From contig NC_057802.1 in assembly GCF_018294505.1 (NCBI RefSeq), positions 307,942,961 through 308,006,960 of the forward strand: 64,000 nt of DNA, read 5' to 3'. The position numbers and the translations under genes are program-made. The notes beneath the pieces are model-generated. The model worked only from the letters and a program-made list of their open reading frames with translations, was not told the DNA's origin and did not search any database. Origin of the DNA: Triticum aestivum. Its lineage: Eukaryota; Streptophyta; Magnoliopsida; Poales; Poaceae. Within the stretch, counting starts at the first letter, position 1, and every line of letters begins with the position of its first letter. Below, piece after piece: positions 23,446-35,530 of this stretch.

Positions 23446-25958
23446 TTGATGGCCCCTTCGATCATCGGCAACGATGCGATCCAGGGTGAGGTTTTCCTCC
23501 CCGGACAGATCTTCGTGTTCAGCGACTTCGCACTGCGGGCCAACTCGCTTGGCCATCTGGAGCAGATCGAGAGCTATGCCCCTGGCCATCAGGTCAGGTT
23601 TGGAAACTTAAACTACACTGCCTACCGTCGGACAATGTTCAGGAAATCGCACCTGCAACTACTCCGGCCCTCGATCCGGAACAAATTGCGCCATCAGAGG
23701 ACGGGTGGATAGACCCCGCCACAGAGGCCGCACTCTCAGTGGCGATAGAGCCGAATACTGACTTCACCTCCTACGAGAGCCGCGTTGCCGAACCGTTGGA
23801 TTCGTCCCCGGCCACGGGCTCCGAGCCGCTTGCGTCCGTGCCTGTCGAATCTGATTGGGCACCGATCATGGAGTTTAACTCTGCGGATATCTTTCAGCAC
23901 TCGCCCTTTGGCGATGTACTAAACTCGTTGAGGTCCCTCTCCCTGTCAGGAGACCCTTGGCCGAACTCTGTCCGGCTAGAATGGGATGCGGACAACGAAG
24001 AAATTCGCTCCCCACCCAACTCCCACTTAGTAGCCACTGTCGACGATTTAACCGACATGTTCGACTTCGGCTCCGAAGACATCGACGGTATGGACGACGA
24101 TGCCGGAGACGAACAGGAACCACCGCCCACAGGGCACTGGACTGCCACCTCATTGTATGACATATACATGGTGGACACTCCCAGAGAAGGCAATGGCGAT
24201 AAAACAGCGGAGGATAACCCCTGCAAGAAGCAATCCAAGCACCGACGTCAGCGGCGCCGCTCTAAGTCCCGCCATAGCAAAAGTAGCGATACCAGCACAA
24301 GAGACAATAACACTCCGGATAGTGCCAAAGACGACGACAATCCCCTCCAGCCAGATTTAGACCGGGAGGATGAACAAGCTAGCCCTCCAGAACAGGCAGC
24401 AGACGGAGAAACAGAGGATGACAATTACATGCCTCTCTCCGAAGACGAGGTGAGCCTCGGTGACGAAGAATTTATCGTGCCTGAGGATCCCGTCGAGCAG
24501 GAGCGCTTCAAGCGCCGACTTATAGCCACAACAAACAGCTTGAAGAAAAAGCAACAATAGCTTCGAGCTGATCAAGATCTGCTAGCGGACAGATGGACCG
24601 AAGTCCTAGCGGCCGAGGAATACGAACTCGAACGCCCAACCAAGAGTTACCCAAAACGCAGGTTGCTACCCCAACTCGAGGAGGAAGCATTAAAGCCTAC
24701 ATCACCAGCGTATGATGCGGCGGATCGGCCACCTCGTGGCCGAGACAGAGGGGCATATCAGCCCAAAGTCCAGCCCGCACCCCGTCGCCAGACAACCAAA
24801 AACACCAAGGCCTAGGGCAACACGCGGGACCTGTGAGACGTATTGGAAAACAAAGCAGGGCATACAAGATCAATCTATGGATCACGGGGTCGCGCCCCAA
24901 CGCGTGACGATGATCGTCACACCAGATACACTAAAAGCAAATCCGGCCGGGCCGAATACAGCAGACAAGACTCGTATGAACTGCGTCGTGATATAGCCCG
25001 GCACAGAGGCGCCGCACACCCCCTATGCTTCACTGATGAAATAATGGATCATGAATTCCTAGAGGGTTTTAAACCCGTAAACATTGAATCATATGATGGT
25101 ACAACAGACCCCGCGGTATGGATCGAGGATTTCCTCCTCCACATCCACATGGCTCGCAGTGATGATCTACATGCCATCAAGTACCTCCCACTAAAACTCA
25201 AAGGACCAGCTCGGCATTGGCTGAATAGCTTGCCAGCAGACTCCATAGGCAGTTGGGAGGATTTGGAAGATGCATGCCTTGACAACTTCCAGGGCACTTA
25301 TGTGCGACCACCGGATGCTGATGACTTAAGCCATATAACTCAGCAGCCAGGGGAATCGGCCAGGAAATTCTGGACCCGGTTCCTAACTAAGAAAAACCAA
25401 ATTGTCGGCTGTCCGGATGCAGAGGCCTTAGCGGCATTTAAGCATAACATCCGTGACGAGTGGCTCGCCCGACACCTCGGCCAAGAGAAGCCGAAGTCCA
25501 TGGCAGCCCTCACGACACTCATGACCCGCTTTTGCGCGGGCGAGGATAACTGGCTGGCTGGCAGCAACACCACATCAAGGAATCCTGGCACTTCAGATGC
25601 CAAAGATACTAACGGCAAACCACGTCGTAACAGACACAAGCGCCGCAACAATGGCAATAACGCCGAAGACACGGCAGTCAATGCCGGATTCAGTGGCTCT
25701 AAATCAGGTCAGCGGAAAAAGCCGTTCAAAAGAAGCAATCCGGGCCCGTCCAGTTTGGACCGTATACTCGATCGCTCGTGTCAAATTCATGGCACCCCCG
25801 ATAAGCCAGCCAATCACACCAACAGAGAATGCTGGGTGTTCAAGCAGGCCGGCAAATTGAATGCTGAAAACAAGGACAAGGGGCTGCATAGCGACGACGA
25901 GGAAGAGCATCGGCCGTCGAACATAGGAGGACACAGAAGAGGTTCCCTCCACAAGTGA
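23446..25958 (+). pseudogene. Gypsy Gag polyprotein, decayed
   Basis: A first frame (23446-23712, M-A-P-S-I-I-G-N-D) passes by an indel near 23630 into a second frame that runs to 25958. It is interrupted at TAG 24558-24560, TAG 24813-24815 and TGA 24834-24836. The middle is acidic, then Arg/Ser/Lys rich (24240-24300). The core at 25040-25560 is the retrotransposon gag domain (G-T-T-D-P-A-V-W-I-E-D-F; L-K-G-P-A-R-H-W-L-N-S-L-P; W-E-D-L-E-D-A-C-L-D-N-F). A basic tail follows (R-R-N-R-H-K-R-R-N-N). Gag packages element RNA in cytoplasmic virus-like particles. All three stops are one C-to-T step from CAG or CGA. Confidence 0.8.
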
Positions 25959-26686
25959 AAATGGTGAACATGATATACGCAACACATATTCCCAAGAGGG
26001 AGCGGAAGCGTGCACTAAGGGACGTCTATGCGATGGAGCCAGTCGCCCCAAAGTTCAACCCATGGTCCTCTTGTCCGATCACCTTTGATCGCAGGGACCA
26101 CCCCACTAGTATCCGTCATGGCGGATCTGCCGCATTGGTCCTTGACCCCATCATTGACGGATTTCACCTCACTCGAGTCCTTATGGACGGTGGCAGCAGC
26201 CTGAACCTGCTCTATCAGGATACAGTGCGCAAAATGGGCATAGATCCCTCGAGGATCAAACCCCAAAAAACCACCTTTAAAGGGGTAATCCCAGGTGTAG
26301 AGGCCTGTTGCACGGGCTCAATCACACTGGAAGTGGTCTTCGGGTCTCCGGACAACTTTCGAAGCAAGGAGTTAATCTTCGATATCGTCCCCTTTCGCAG
26401 CGGCTATCACGCACTGTTCAGACGAACCGCATTTGCCAGATTCAATGCGGTACCACAATATGCATACCTCAAACTCAAAATGCCAAGACCACGCGGGGTT
26501 ATAACAGTTAATGGAAACACAGAGTGCTCGCTCTGCACGGAGGAGCACACTGCGGCTCTCGCAGCAGAAGCGCAAAGCAGCCTTATTAGGCAAGCTGACA
26601 ATTCGGCGAAAAAGACCCCGGACACCTTCAAGCGAGTCCGGAGTACCCTGCAGGCGGATCGGCAGGCACGTTTGAGGATCGACTAG
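25955..26686 (+). pseudogene. Gypsy retropepsin-like domain, no downstream pol
   Basis: The frame is offset from gag and overlaps its stop (TGA 25956-25958). It is open upstream for at least 50 bases, so the shift is either a mutation or a frameshifting site. Residues V-L-M-D-G-G-S-S-L-N-L-L-Y (about 26182-26220) occupy the place of the Asp-Thr/Ser-Gly active site, with D-G-G instead. T-F-K-G-V-I-P-G and G-Y-H-A-L-F-R-R follow, where a G-R-xx-L-x-x-x pattern is usual. It ends at 26684-26686 after D-R-Q-A-R-L-R-I-D. Nothing resembling reverse transcriptase follows. Confidence 0.7.
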
Positions 26687-27885
26687 CAATTCGGCCTCCG
26701 TCCTAGTCCCAGTCAAGTGGCGAAATCTGTGCCACGCGTACATAACTACGCACTCAAGATACCATGGGCATAGGCGGAGGCACCAATACGGCACATCCCA
26801 CAATGCGGCTCAACCGCCCAGGGGGCTGTATACCTTTATCATTTTCTCTCTTTCAGGACCTTACTCTCTGGAAGCCCTTTCCAGCAGTCTAATTGTTGGA
26901 CTCATCGCAGTAAGGAAATACCAAGGAAGCAAGACGGTCTGACGTACAAGGGAATCCCCAGGTGGTCTCTAATAACGATCAAAATACCTGTTTTACATAC
27001 CCGCACGCAACTTGCCCTTGGATAGGACATGTCAAATGGCCCTATTTTTTGCTTATTGCACTACTTGTATCCGTACGCTTTGACGTACTATTTAATAACA
27101 ATGCATAGCGTTAGCCTATTATTGCATTACCCTTTCTTTTTTTCTCTTGTCTGCTTAATTACGACAGATTGCACCTGTACATTCTAGTACGACTAGTACG
27201 CCAGGGGCTTCAGTATACCCCATAATACGGCGTGAGAAGTCCGAACACTTTCGACAGTGCGGCACCCCGAACTTATAGCATTATATGCATCAGCTCCGAA
27301 TCATGTCTTGGGTCAATAGTTGGGTTTGCCCGGCTCCCATGTTTTGGTACCTTACGTTCCGCAATATCGGCTAAGGTAGCGCTGGGAGAACTACTGCGAT
27401 TGTGTCCCGGTTCTTCCGAATGAGCACCTCAGTAGAGAAAGCCGAAAACTGACTGTCATGATGAGGCAGAGCTGGTCGCTGTTCGAGAGGTCTCAAGTCC
27501 TTAAAGACTTTTTCCGCTTCGGGCGAGGAGTCGGCCTTGCCCGACTTAGGCGTATATAGCGCCCCTAATTCGGCCTTCCGAATACTAGGGGCTTCGCTAA
27601 AATTTAAAACTATAGACTTCTATGGCTAAGTGAGAGTGATAAAGCTTTATAGTCCGATTGCCTGGTTCGCTGTGCTGAACACCTCCTTCGAAGGACCCAA
27701 AATTGGGATAAAGAGTGCTCGGGTTTATCCCGAACACCCCAGTACTAGCTACGTGGGGGCAGAAGCTGACGACTGGCCAACTCTCAGATTTTATAAACGG
27801 CCGCACAGAAGGTAATATTTTAAATTAACAAGCGTGGTATAGCGCAAATGAACTCGTTTCATATTACAGGATCACATGAGTACAT
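26687..27885. other. Spacer inside the gypsy element
   Basis: About 1.2 kb between the plus-strand protease frame and the minus-strand gene. Only short unsupported frames. It would hold the 3' ends of both transcription units, which converge here. Confidence 0.5.
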
Positions 27886-30800
27886 TCACTCGAATATTAC
27901 ATCCTTAGCACATTCCTCCACCACAAGGCGAGCACCCTTCAGGACACTGTCATAATACATTTCGGGGTGGCGATGCTCCTTGCCTTCCGGCGGCCCCTCC
28001 TTCACCAGCTTTACGGCGTCCAGCTTCGCCCAATGCACCTTCGCCCGGGCAAAATCCCTGCGCGCACCCTCGATGCAGACGGACCGCTTTATGACTTCAA
28101 GCCGTGGGCAGGCATTCACAAGCCGCCTCACCAGACTGAAGTAGCTATCAGGCAGGGGCTCGCTAGGCCACATCCGGACAATAAGACCCTGCATGGCCTG
28201 TTCAGCCGCCTTGTGGAGCTCGACCACTTGCTTCAGCTGGTCGCTCAAGGGCATCGGGTGTTCGGTCCCAGTATACTGAAACCAGAACAACTTCTCCGTC
28301 GAGCTCCCCTCTTCAGCCCAGTAGAACTCCGCGGCGTCTGACACACTGCGGGGAAGATCTGCGAACGCTCCTGGAGAGCTCCGAACTCGGGTAAGTAAAA
28401 GGAAAGTTTCCTTCACATGCTTGCTTTGCATAATGAATGCCTTACCCGTTGCTATCTTCTTAACCGCCTCAATTTCCTTGAGGGCCTTTTGGGCTTCGGC
28501 CTTGGCATGTTGTGTGCTTTCGAGGGCCTTCGCAAGCTCGGACTCTTGCGTCTTAGAGTTAAGCTCCAAGGACTCATGTTTTTTGGCGAGAGCCTGGAGC
28601 TCTTGCTGCACCTCGCCAACTTGGGCCTCTTGTTTCTCGCGCTCGGTGCGCTCCTTGGCCGCTTTGTCTTCGGCCTTGGATAGCGCCTTCTTCAGGGCCG
28701 CCACTTCGGTCGTGGCCCCTAGCAAAATTCATGACAATCTTATTATTCTAAAACCAAATTTTTCAATATACAGATGGGGTATCGCTTAGCTTTGTTCTCT
28801 TCGAGCTGCCTCTTGGTAAGGCCGAGCTCTTCCTTGGACCGCTCAAGGTCCTGCTTCAGTGCAGCAACCTCCATAGTCCGTGCGGCAGTGGCTAGCACTG
28901 AAGCCTGCATATGCACATAGACATATTCCGATTAGACTCCTGCGGTTATTATTTGATCCTCTATTCGGCCTTTCTTCGCGAACGCCAAACAGAGCATCAG
29001 GGGCTACTGTCTATGTTGTAACATTTTCTTATAATTTGATTACTTATCTCAAAGCCTGTTAGGAGGCTGACACAGGCTTCAGTCAGTCCGCTTTTGGCGG
29101 ACTGAACCTTCTCGATCACCGCACTCATGATAGTGCGGTGCTCTTCGTCGATGGAAGCGTCGTGAAGCGCTTCCAGCAAGTTGTCCGATGCCTCTGGATG
29201 GACAGAGGCCGTCGGCACAGGTGGCTTGCCCCTCTTAGCGAGGGGTCGCCTGACAGAGTCCGGAACCACTGGAGATTCCGGCACAGTATTCGGCTGGGGG
29301 CCGAATTTGCTGCCCCCGCCATCGGAGCCCATGGGAGTCATGCTCCCCTTGCGCCCAGTCTCCGGAATGTCGCCTTGAGGCGCCTCCAGGACTACCTCCC
29401 CTTGGTACGGTGCCCTTTGAGACAACACATCGACGTTGTCCGTAGGGCGAGGGGAGGAGGCGGTCGGAAGTGAATCGCTGTTCAGGTCCGACGGGCCCAA
29501 GAATCATCCGACGAAGATACGTCGATGTGGGCTCGGGAGGGGCTGCATAATCATGCACAGCGTGATAAGAAACAGTGCAATAAGACGTAACACGAATTGT
29601 AATGGTATCCAGATACTTACGACTTCGCCAGGGGCTTGTCCCTGGGCAACCACTCGTCGTCGCTATAGGCGGCCGTCGTGGAGCAGTCCGGGAGGAGGGT
29701 CCTTCCCTTCTTGGACCCTTCGGCCTCCCCGGATGTGGCGGCCTTCCTTTTCTTGTCTCCCCCGGCAGGTGGGGGGGGACTTTCCTCTTCCTCCTCCTCG
29801 TTTTCGTGGGAGGAGTGCTCCTCGGTGTTTTTGGATGATGAGTCCGATATAACCTTGCGCCGGAGACCCTTACGGGTCCCCGTGGCCTTCTTCGCCGGCA
29901 CCTCGTAAGGCGTCGGAACCAGCATCTCCATTAGGAGAGCGTCTGCTGGATCTTCGAGCAGGGGGGCTGGGCAATCGATCTGCTCTGCTATCTCTACCCA
30001 GTCCTGTTAAAATGGCGTGGAGGCTTAGATCCCGCGCGTGGTTATACTGGGGAAAATAACATCTTATGAGATGTAGAAGACTTACCGGATTGGTGGGGCG
30101 CTTTGCGCAGAGTCCGCGATCCTCGGTAAGGGGAGGAGGTACCTCGGCGCCCTTGAACAGCACCTTCCAGACATCCTTGTGCGTCGTGTCGAAGAGCTCT
30201 CGCAGCGTCTGATGCTCGGTCGGGTCGAACTCCCACAAATTGAATGCCCGTCTTTGACACGGGAGGATCCGGCAGAAGAGCATGACTTGGACCACGTTGA
30301 CGAGCTTGATTTTCTTGCTCATCATGTTTTTGACACAGGTCTGGAGTCCGGTCAGCTCCATCGAGGAACCCCAGGATAGGCCCTTCTCTTTCCAGGAGGT
30401 GAGCCGCGTGGGGATTCCGGATCGAAATTCGGGGGCCGCCACCCAGTTGGTGTCGCGGGGCTCGGTGATGTAGAACCACCCCGATTGCCACCCCTTTATG
30501 GTCTCCACATAGGAGCCTTCGAGCCAGGTGACGTTGGGCATTTTGCCCACCATGGCGCCTCCGCACTCCGCTTGCTGGCCGACCACCACCTTCGGCTTAA
30601 CGTTGAAGGTCTTCAGCCACATGCCGAAGTGGGGCTTGATGCGGAGGAAGGCCTCGCACACGACGATGAACGCCGAGATATTGAGGATGAAATTGGGGGC
30701 CAGATCGTGAAAGTCCAGCCCGTAGTAGAACATGAGCCCGCGGACAAACGGGTGGAGAGGAAATCCCAATCCGCGGACGAAGTGGGTAAGAAAAACCACC

Positions 30801-30949
30801 CTCTCATGGGGTTCTGGGGTAGGGACGATCTGCCCCGCGTCTGGCAACCGGTGTGCGATATCCGCGGCCGGATATCCGGCTCTCCGTAGCTTTGTGATGT
30901 CCTCCTCCGTAACGGGGGAGACCATCCACTTGCCTCCCGCTCCGGACAT
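27886..30949 (-). pseudogene. Spliced antisense gene: putative gypsy-type transposon domain plus coiled coil
   Basis: Starts at ATG 30949 (M-S-G-A-G-G-K-W). Exon 1 (30949-30086, 288 codons) has the PF04195-type domain: E-E-D-I-x-K-L-R-R-A-G-Y, F-L-T-H-F-V-R-G-L-G-F-P, R-G-L-M-F-Y-Y-G-L. Its donor is CCG|GTAAG and the next acceptor is CAG|GACTGG. Exon 2 (30003-29621) begins D-W-V-E-I-A and carries an acidic-serine tract and K-K-R-K. Its donor is GTAAGTATC. Exon 3 (from ~29542) needs a frame change near 29500. A small coiled-coil exon (~28905-28790) and a last exon (~28722-27886; A-L-K-K-A-L-S-K-A-E-D-K, long heptads) complete it. The last donor reads CTAAG instead of GTAAG. Function unknown; similar antisense genes occur in Grande/RIRE2-like elements. 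Confidence 0.65.
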
Positions 30950-31503
30950 GCTTGGAGTGGTTTGAGTAGAAAATGTGAACTTGGGTGCTGGAGCTCGAGT
31001 GCGCAAGAATGGATGAGCAAGGAGGAAGAAGGCGTGGGTGAAAAAGAAGAATCCTTGTCCCTTTATAAAGGCGGAAGAAACTATACGCCTCCCCACCTGC
31101 CTGGTAAAACTCACTTATTCCCCAAGCGCCGTAATTGATGGTGCGGTTGGGTTACCCACACCCGTATTGATGAGAATCCTGTGATAAGGGGACACGATCT
31201 CTACTTCGACAAGACGTGCCAAGAAAACCACCTCGCAATATGTGCAGTAGCTGGTTGAGAAAAATGGTTCGAATAATGACCAGGCCGTGGTGTGATGTCA
31301 CGTTATGAAAAGTTGTCAGCAGATTAGATTTGTGGAAATATTATTCTCTCTGCGATGGTGTGTGGAATTTGTTTTGCAGAGCCGGACACTATCCTTGTGT
31401 TCAAATTCTTCTACGGAGTATTCGGAGGAGGAACCCGCCTTGCAATGCCAAAGACAATCTGCGCACTGGACTCATCGTCATTGAAGCCTGGTTTAGGGGA
31501 TAC

Positions 31504-31972
31504 TGAGGGAGTCCTGGATTAGGGGGTCCTCGGACAGCCGGACTATATCCTTTAGCCGGACTGTTGGACTATGAAGATACAAGATTGAAGACTTCGTCCC
31601 GTGTCCGGATGGGACTCTCCTTGGCGTGGAAGGCAAGCTTGGCAATACGGATATGTAGATCTCCTCCCTTGTAACCGACTCTGTGTAACCCTAGCCCCCT
31701 CCGGTGTCTATATAAACCGAAGGGTTTAGTCCGTAGGACAACGATCATCATACCATAGGCTAGCTTCTAGGGTTTAGCCTCTATGATCTCGTGGTAGATC
31801 AACTCTTGTAATACTCATATCATCAAGATCAATCAAGCAGGAAGTAGGGTATTACCTCCATCGAGAGGGCCCGAACCTGGGTAACATCGTGTCCCCCGCC
31901 TCCTGTTACCATCCGCCTTAGACGCACAGTTCGGGACCTCCTACCCGAGATCCGCCAGTTTTGACACCGACA
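31504..31972 (+). mobile_element. 3' LTR of the gypsy element
   Basis: Starts TGAGGGAGTCCTGGATTAGG just after a purine-rich TTTAGGGGATAC. It differs from the 5' LTR at only a handful of positions by eye (for example one A lost in GGGTAAACATCG), suggesting a fairly recent insertion. Confidence 0.9.
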
Positions 31973-32572
31973 ACCGCCGCCCTCCTCCATCACGCCGGAG
32001 CCGATACCCCGACGTCGTCGTCCACCGCAACCTCAACCGCAATGCCCTCCAAGGCTAGTAGTTGAAGCCGAGGCCGAGTCGTCTGTACCCGAGCCAGTTC
32101 AACCACGCCGTCATGCGCCTCACCGCTGCCGCTCCAACTTCTCCACCGTCCACCGCACCAGAGTTGTTCCTGCTACGCCGTCCTTCACCGCCTTGGATCT
32201 GCTTCCCCTCCGCCGACATACGGCCACGGCAAGACAATCAACAATTTGGCCGTGGATTCGTCCAAGCCTGCACCCTCCTCCAAAATATCGGTTTCCCTGG
32301 CAAAAAGAAGAAGATCGGCGCGACATGTGGAGGCGACCACACTGGCAACTGGAAATGGTATTCCTCTTCCCTTATTCATGAAATATTACGTGTCTGCTTG
32401 CACGGTATTCATCCCACAAAAGACACTAGTTGACCACTTCTTCTTGATACTAGATGTTCCTAGTTACTCGCGATGCACAAGGTTTCTCCTCATATACTAT
32501 TTCATCTTAGCTAGAGGTCCGTCGCCCCCCTGGATTTCAATTCCTGGTCAGTTGGTTCCCAATTAATGGAAG

Positions 32573-32620
32573 CATTCCCCGGCGTAACAGACGCTAGTCC
32601 GCCTATTACGCCGGGGAAGC
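32573..32620. repeat. GC-rich hairpin (17-bp arms)
   Basis: GCATTCCCCGGCGTAACAG at the left is answered by CTATTACGCCGGGGAAGC at the right, nearly perfect complements, with ~11 nt between. It could be a recombination relic or the paired ends of a deleted element. Confidence 0.6.
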
Positions 32621-33334
32621 AACGCCTTGGTGTTTATCTTAGGGGCGTGTGGGGCCTAGAGCTGCTGGCGCCCGATCTAGAGGTCGGCCGGGATTAAACG
32701 GATAGCCTGGTGGCGCTGCCAAGCACGGTGGTGGTGTGAGGTCGAGGGGAGGGCGGGGCGGTGGAGGCAGGGGTCTGGGTCGGTGGTCGCTGGCGGTTCG
32801 AGAAAGATCGTCAACAGTGACTGGCGGGAGGTAGACGAAGGCCATCTGCCCATTCCTTATAGATCGGACGGTTCATAAAAAAATCGACTGACCTATTTAT
32901 TTTCAGTCGACTGTTATTTTGATAGGACCACATGTGGTGGTGAGCTGGAGGAGTACCTGCATTTCCCAGCCATCCCCGTGCTCATATATTACAAAATCAT
33001 ACGGAGTAGAATCTAATTTTGTTTGCCATGCAATGTTGTAGAGCTATCATATGTCTCCTTTCATTTATTTTTTAGCCACCTGCTATCTTCTACTTTTACA
33101 ATGCACTAGTTCTGCCCACACTTCAGCCATACTCTCACTATTGTGTTTTTATGCATGGGTATTTCAGACTCTGCCATGACAGAAGCACGAAATAAAAGAG
33201 AGAAGTTGCTCCTGCTTGCTTCGCGGGCAGGCAAGACACGTGTTTTCGCTTTAAAGGTTGGATGTTCAACAGATGGAGACGGTAAATGTAGCTCTGGAGT
33301 TGATGATCTTGCTCACCTTGAACCACCATCCCAG

Positions 33335-35530
33335 GTGCTTTCTTTAACTTCATGGTGTCATATGTTGTTACATGTTGCATATGGTGTCTAGCTTGTATTC
33401 GAAAGGCCGAAGTCAGTCTTTATTAAGATAAGGAAAGATATTTTTTACATGAACCACCATCCCGGGAGCACCAGAAGTCAAATAGCTAGTCAGGGCACTG
33501 GCCGAGCCAGTGACAAGCCCAGCACAGACATGCATCACCTGGAAGCCAACTAAAAAGCCACGATGGTGGCGAAGCAGCCTGCCTCCCACCAGGCTCTCAG
33601 GTCCTAGATGATCATGCTCACCACTCCAGCCGGATGTCTAGCTTGTATTGCTTCCAATTTGGTTAAATTGCATCTGCTTAGCTTACACACTATACCTTTG
33701 AATATGACATGCCTTCCTATTTTTGGTACATACAAGTACATTTGTCTATTAACCATGTTCTTACATCAAACTAATGTTCTTGTGTATCCCTCATCAATCA
33801 CTTATGATGAGGTAGTCAGGCCAGTGGACTACTATGATAAAAGATCCTCATTTAAAGAATGCAGCATCAGCCTCCCCACATGATTCTCAAGAAACGACAA
33901 GGCTAGATGAAGATAGTGAACGTAGCTCTATAGTTGATTACCGCATTTCCCCTACACTAGCATCGCAGGTGCTTGCTCTAACTTGGCAGCGTGATATGTG
34001 GTTGCATGTAGCATATGGTGTCTAGATTGTAATTCTTCCAATCCGGTTAAATTGCACGTGCTATTCTGCTTAGTTTATACATTATACTTGTTAATGTGGC
34101 ATGCCTTCCTGTTTTTAGTACATAGTACGTTTGTCTATTAAGCATGTCCTTACATAAAACTATTGTTTTTTTGTATCCCGCATAAATCAATATGACGAGA
34201 CACCTTTAGTATATGCAGTGTGATATTAGTTGCATCTTTCATATGATTTATAGCATGTGCTGCTTCTAATTTGTTGAAATGCCATTTATGATGGGACGCT
34301 TTTAACTTGGCAGAGTCATATTGGTTGCATCTTTCATGTGGTGTCCAGCTTGCATTGCTTCTTATTTGTTGAAATGGTTTCTGCTTAGTTTACACAAACA
34401 GTTGTGAATATGCCATGCCGTCCCGTTTTTCGGATTAGTCCATCCTGGAATCATGTGTTTGCCTTACATCAAAGTAGTTATTGTCACTATCATGCACGAA
34501 TGAGTTCTGAAGAGCGAATTTTATTGCTTTTTCTTGTCGGTTTTACTTGACAATTCAAAATCAATACAGCAGAAGGAAGTTAGCAAGGCAGCGGATGAAG
34601 GTGCTCCTTCCAAACGGAGGGCCTCTACAGATTCTACTCCTCCATCCCCCCAAGATGATTTCCAAGACAACACATGCATAGACACTCAACGTAGTTGTGT
34701 TGGTGATGAGCACGTCTCCCCTAGTGCACCATCACAGGTGCTCCCTCTAACTTGGCACTGTTATATGTGGTTGCATGTTATGTATGATGTCTAGCTTGTA
34801 TTGCTTCTAATTTTTTTGAATTTCATCTGCTTACTTTACACATTATACTTGTGACTAAGACATGTGTTCCTGTTTCTAGAACATGCAATATATGTCTATC
34901 ACACCATGTTCTTACATCAAAGTACTACTGTTGTGTAACCTGCAACTTTGACTTGGGAGTGTGATATAGGTTACACCTCGCATTCTTTTCTAGCTTGTAC
35001 TACTTCTAATTTGTTGAAATGGCACTTATGACGAGACAGTTTTAACTTGGTAGAGTGATATTCGTTGCATCTTTCATATGGTGTCTAGCTTTCATTGCTT
35101 ATAATTTGTTGAAATGCCTTCTCCTTAGTTTACACGTCATAAGCTGTGAATATGCAATGGCACTAATGACGAGAGACCTTTAACTTGGTAGTGTGATGTT
35201 GTTTGCATCTTGCATATGATTTATTTCTTGTACTGCTTCACATTTGTTTAAACGGCATTTATGATGAAACACTGTTAACTTGGCATAGCGATATTTGTAG
35301 CATCTTTCATATGGTGTCTACCTTCCATTGCATTGCTTCTAATTTAGTGAAATGTCTTCTGCTTAGTTTACACATCATAGTTCTGGTTATCTCATGTCGT
35401 CCTGTTTTTCGTACATATTACATCCTCCTATCATGTGGTTGTCTAACATCAAAGTTCAGTTCGTTTGTATCACACATCAATTTGTTCTGAAGAACTAAAT
35501 TGTTATTTGTTTTTCTTGTCGGCTTGACTT
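33335..35530 (+). repeat. Tandemly amplified exon-intron modules
   Basis: Three successive exons end (C/T)C(C/A)CAG and are followed by near-identical intron starts: GTGCTTTCTTTAACTTCATGG (33335), GTGCTTGCTCTAACTTGGCA (33969), GTGCTCCCTCTAACTTGGCA (34738). Each is followed by TGGTGTCTAGCTTGTATT or a close variant. Within the last intron a ~110-bp subunit (AACTTGG(C/T)A, TTGCATCTT(T/G)CATATG, TTCTAATTTGTTGAAATG) recurs several times to 35350. The gene has grown by duplicating a whole exon plus intron and then pieces of intron. Confidence 0.7.
33400..33634 (-). mobile_element. Retroposed 235-bp insertion with 15-bp target duplication
   Basis: The sequence TGTCTAGCTTGTATT occurs at 33385-33399 and again at 33635-33649, exactly flanking 235 bp of unrelated sequence. 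On the minus strand the insert ends near an AATAAAG polyadenylation-like signal (about 33418). Perfect long target duplications and lack of inverted ends point to target-primed reverse transcription: a 5'-truncated LINE end, a SINE or a retroposed transcript tail. No poly-A tract is left. Confidence 0.65.

Larger units (their letters stand above)
22932..31972 (+). mobile_element. Complete non-autonomous gypsy LTR retrotransposon (9.0 kb) with antisense gene
   Basis: Two ~470-bp LTRs (22932-23401 and 31504-31972), both TG...CA and highly similar, bound the element. Flanking pentamers are ACCGT (22927-22931) and ACCGC (31973-31977), one mismatch from a perfect duplication. Inside, on the plus strand, are a gag frame with three nonsense codons and a retropepsin-like domain. 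Reverse transcriptase, RNase H and integrase are absent. About 3 kb before the 3' LTR instead carries a spliced gene on the minus strand with the plant 'putative gypsy type transposon' domain. Movement would need enzymes from a relative. Confidence 0.9.
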
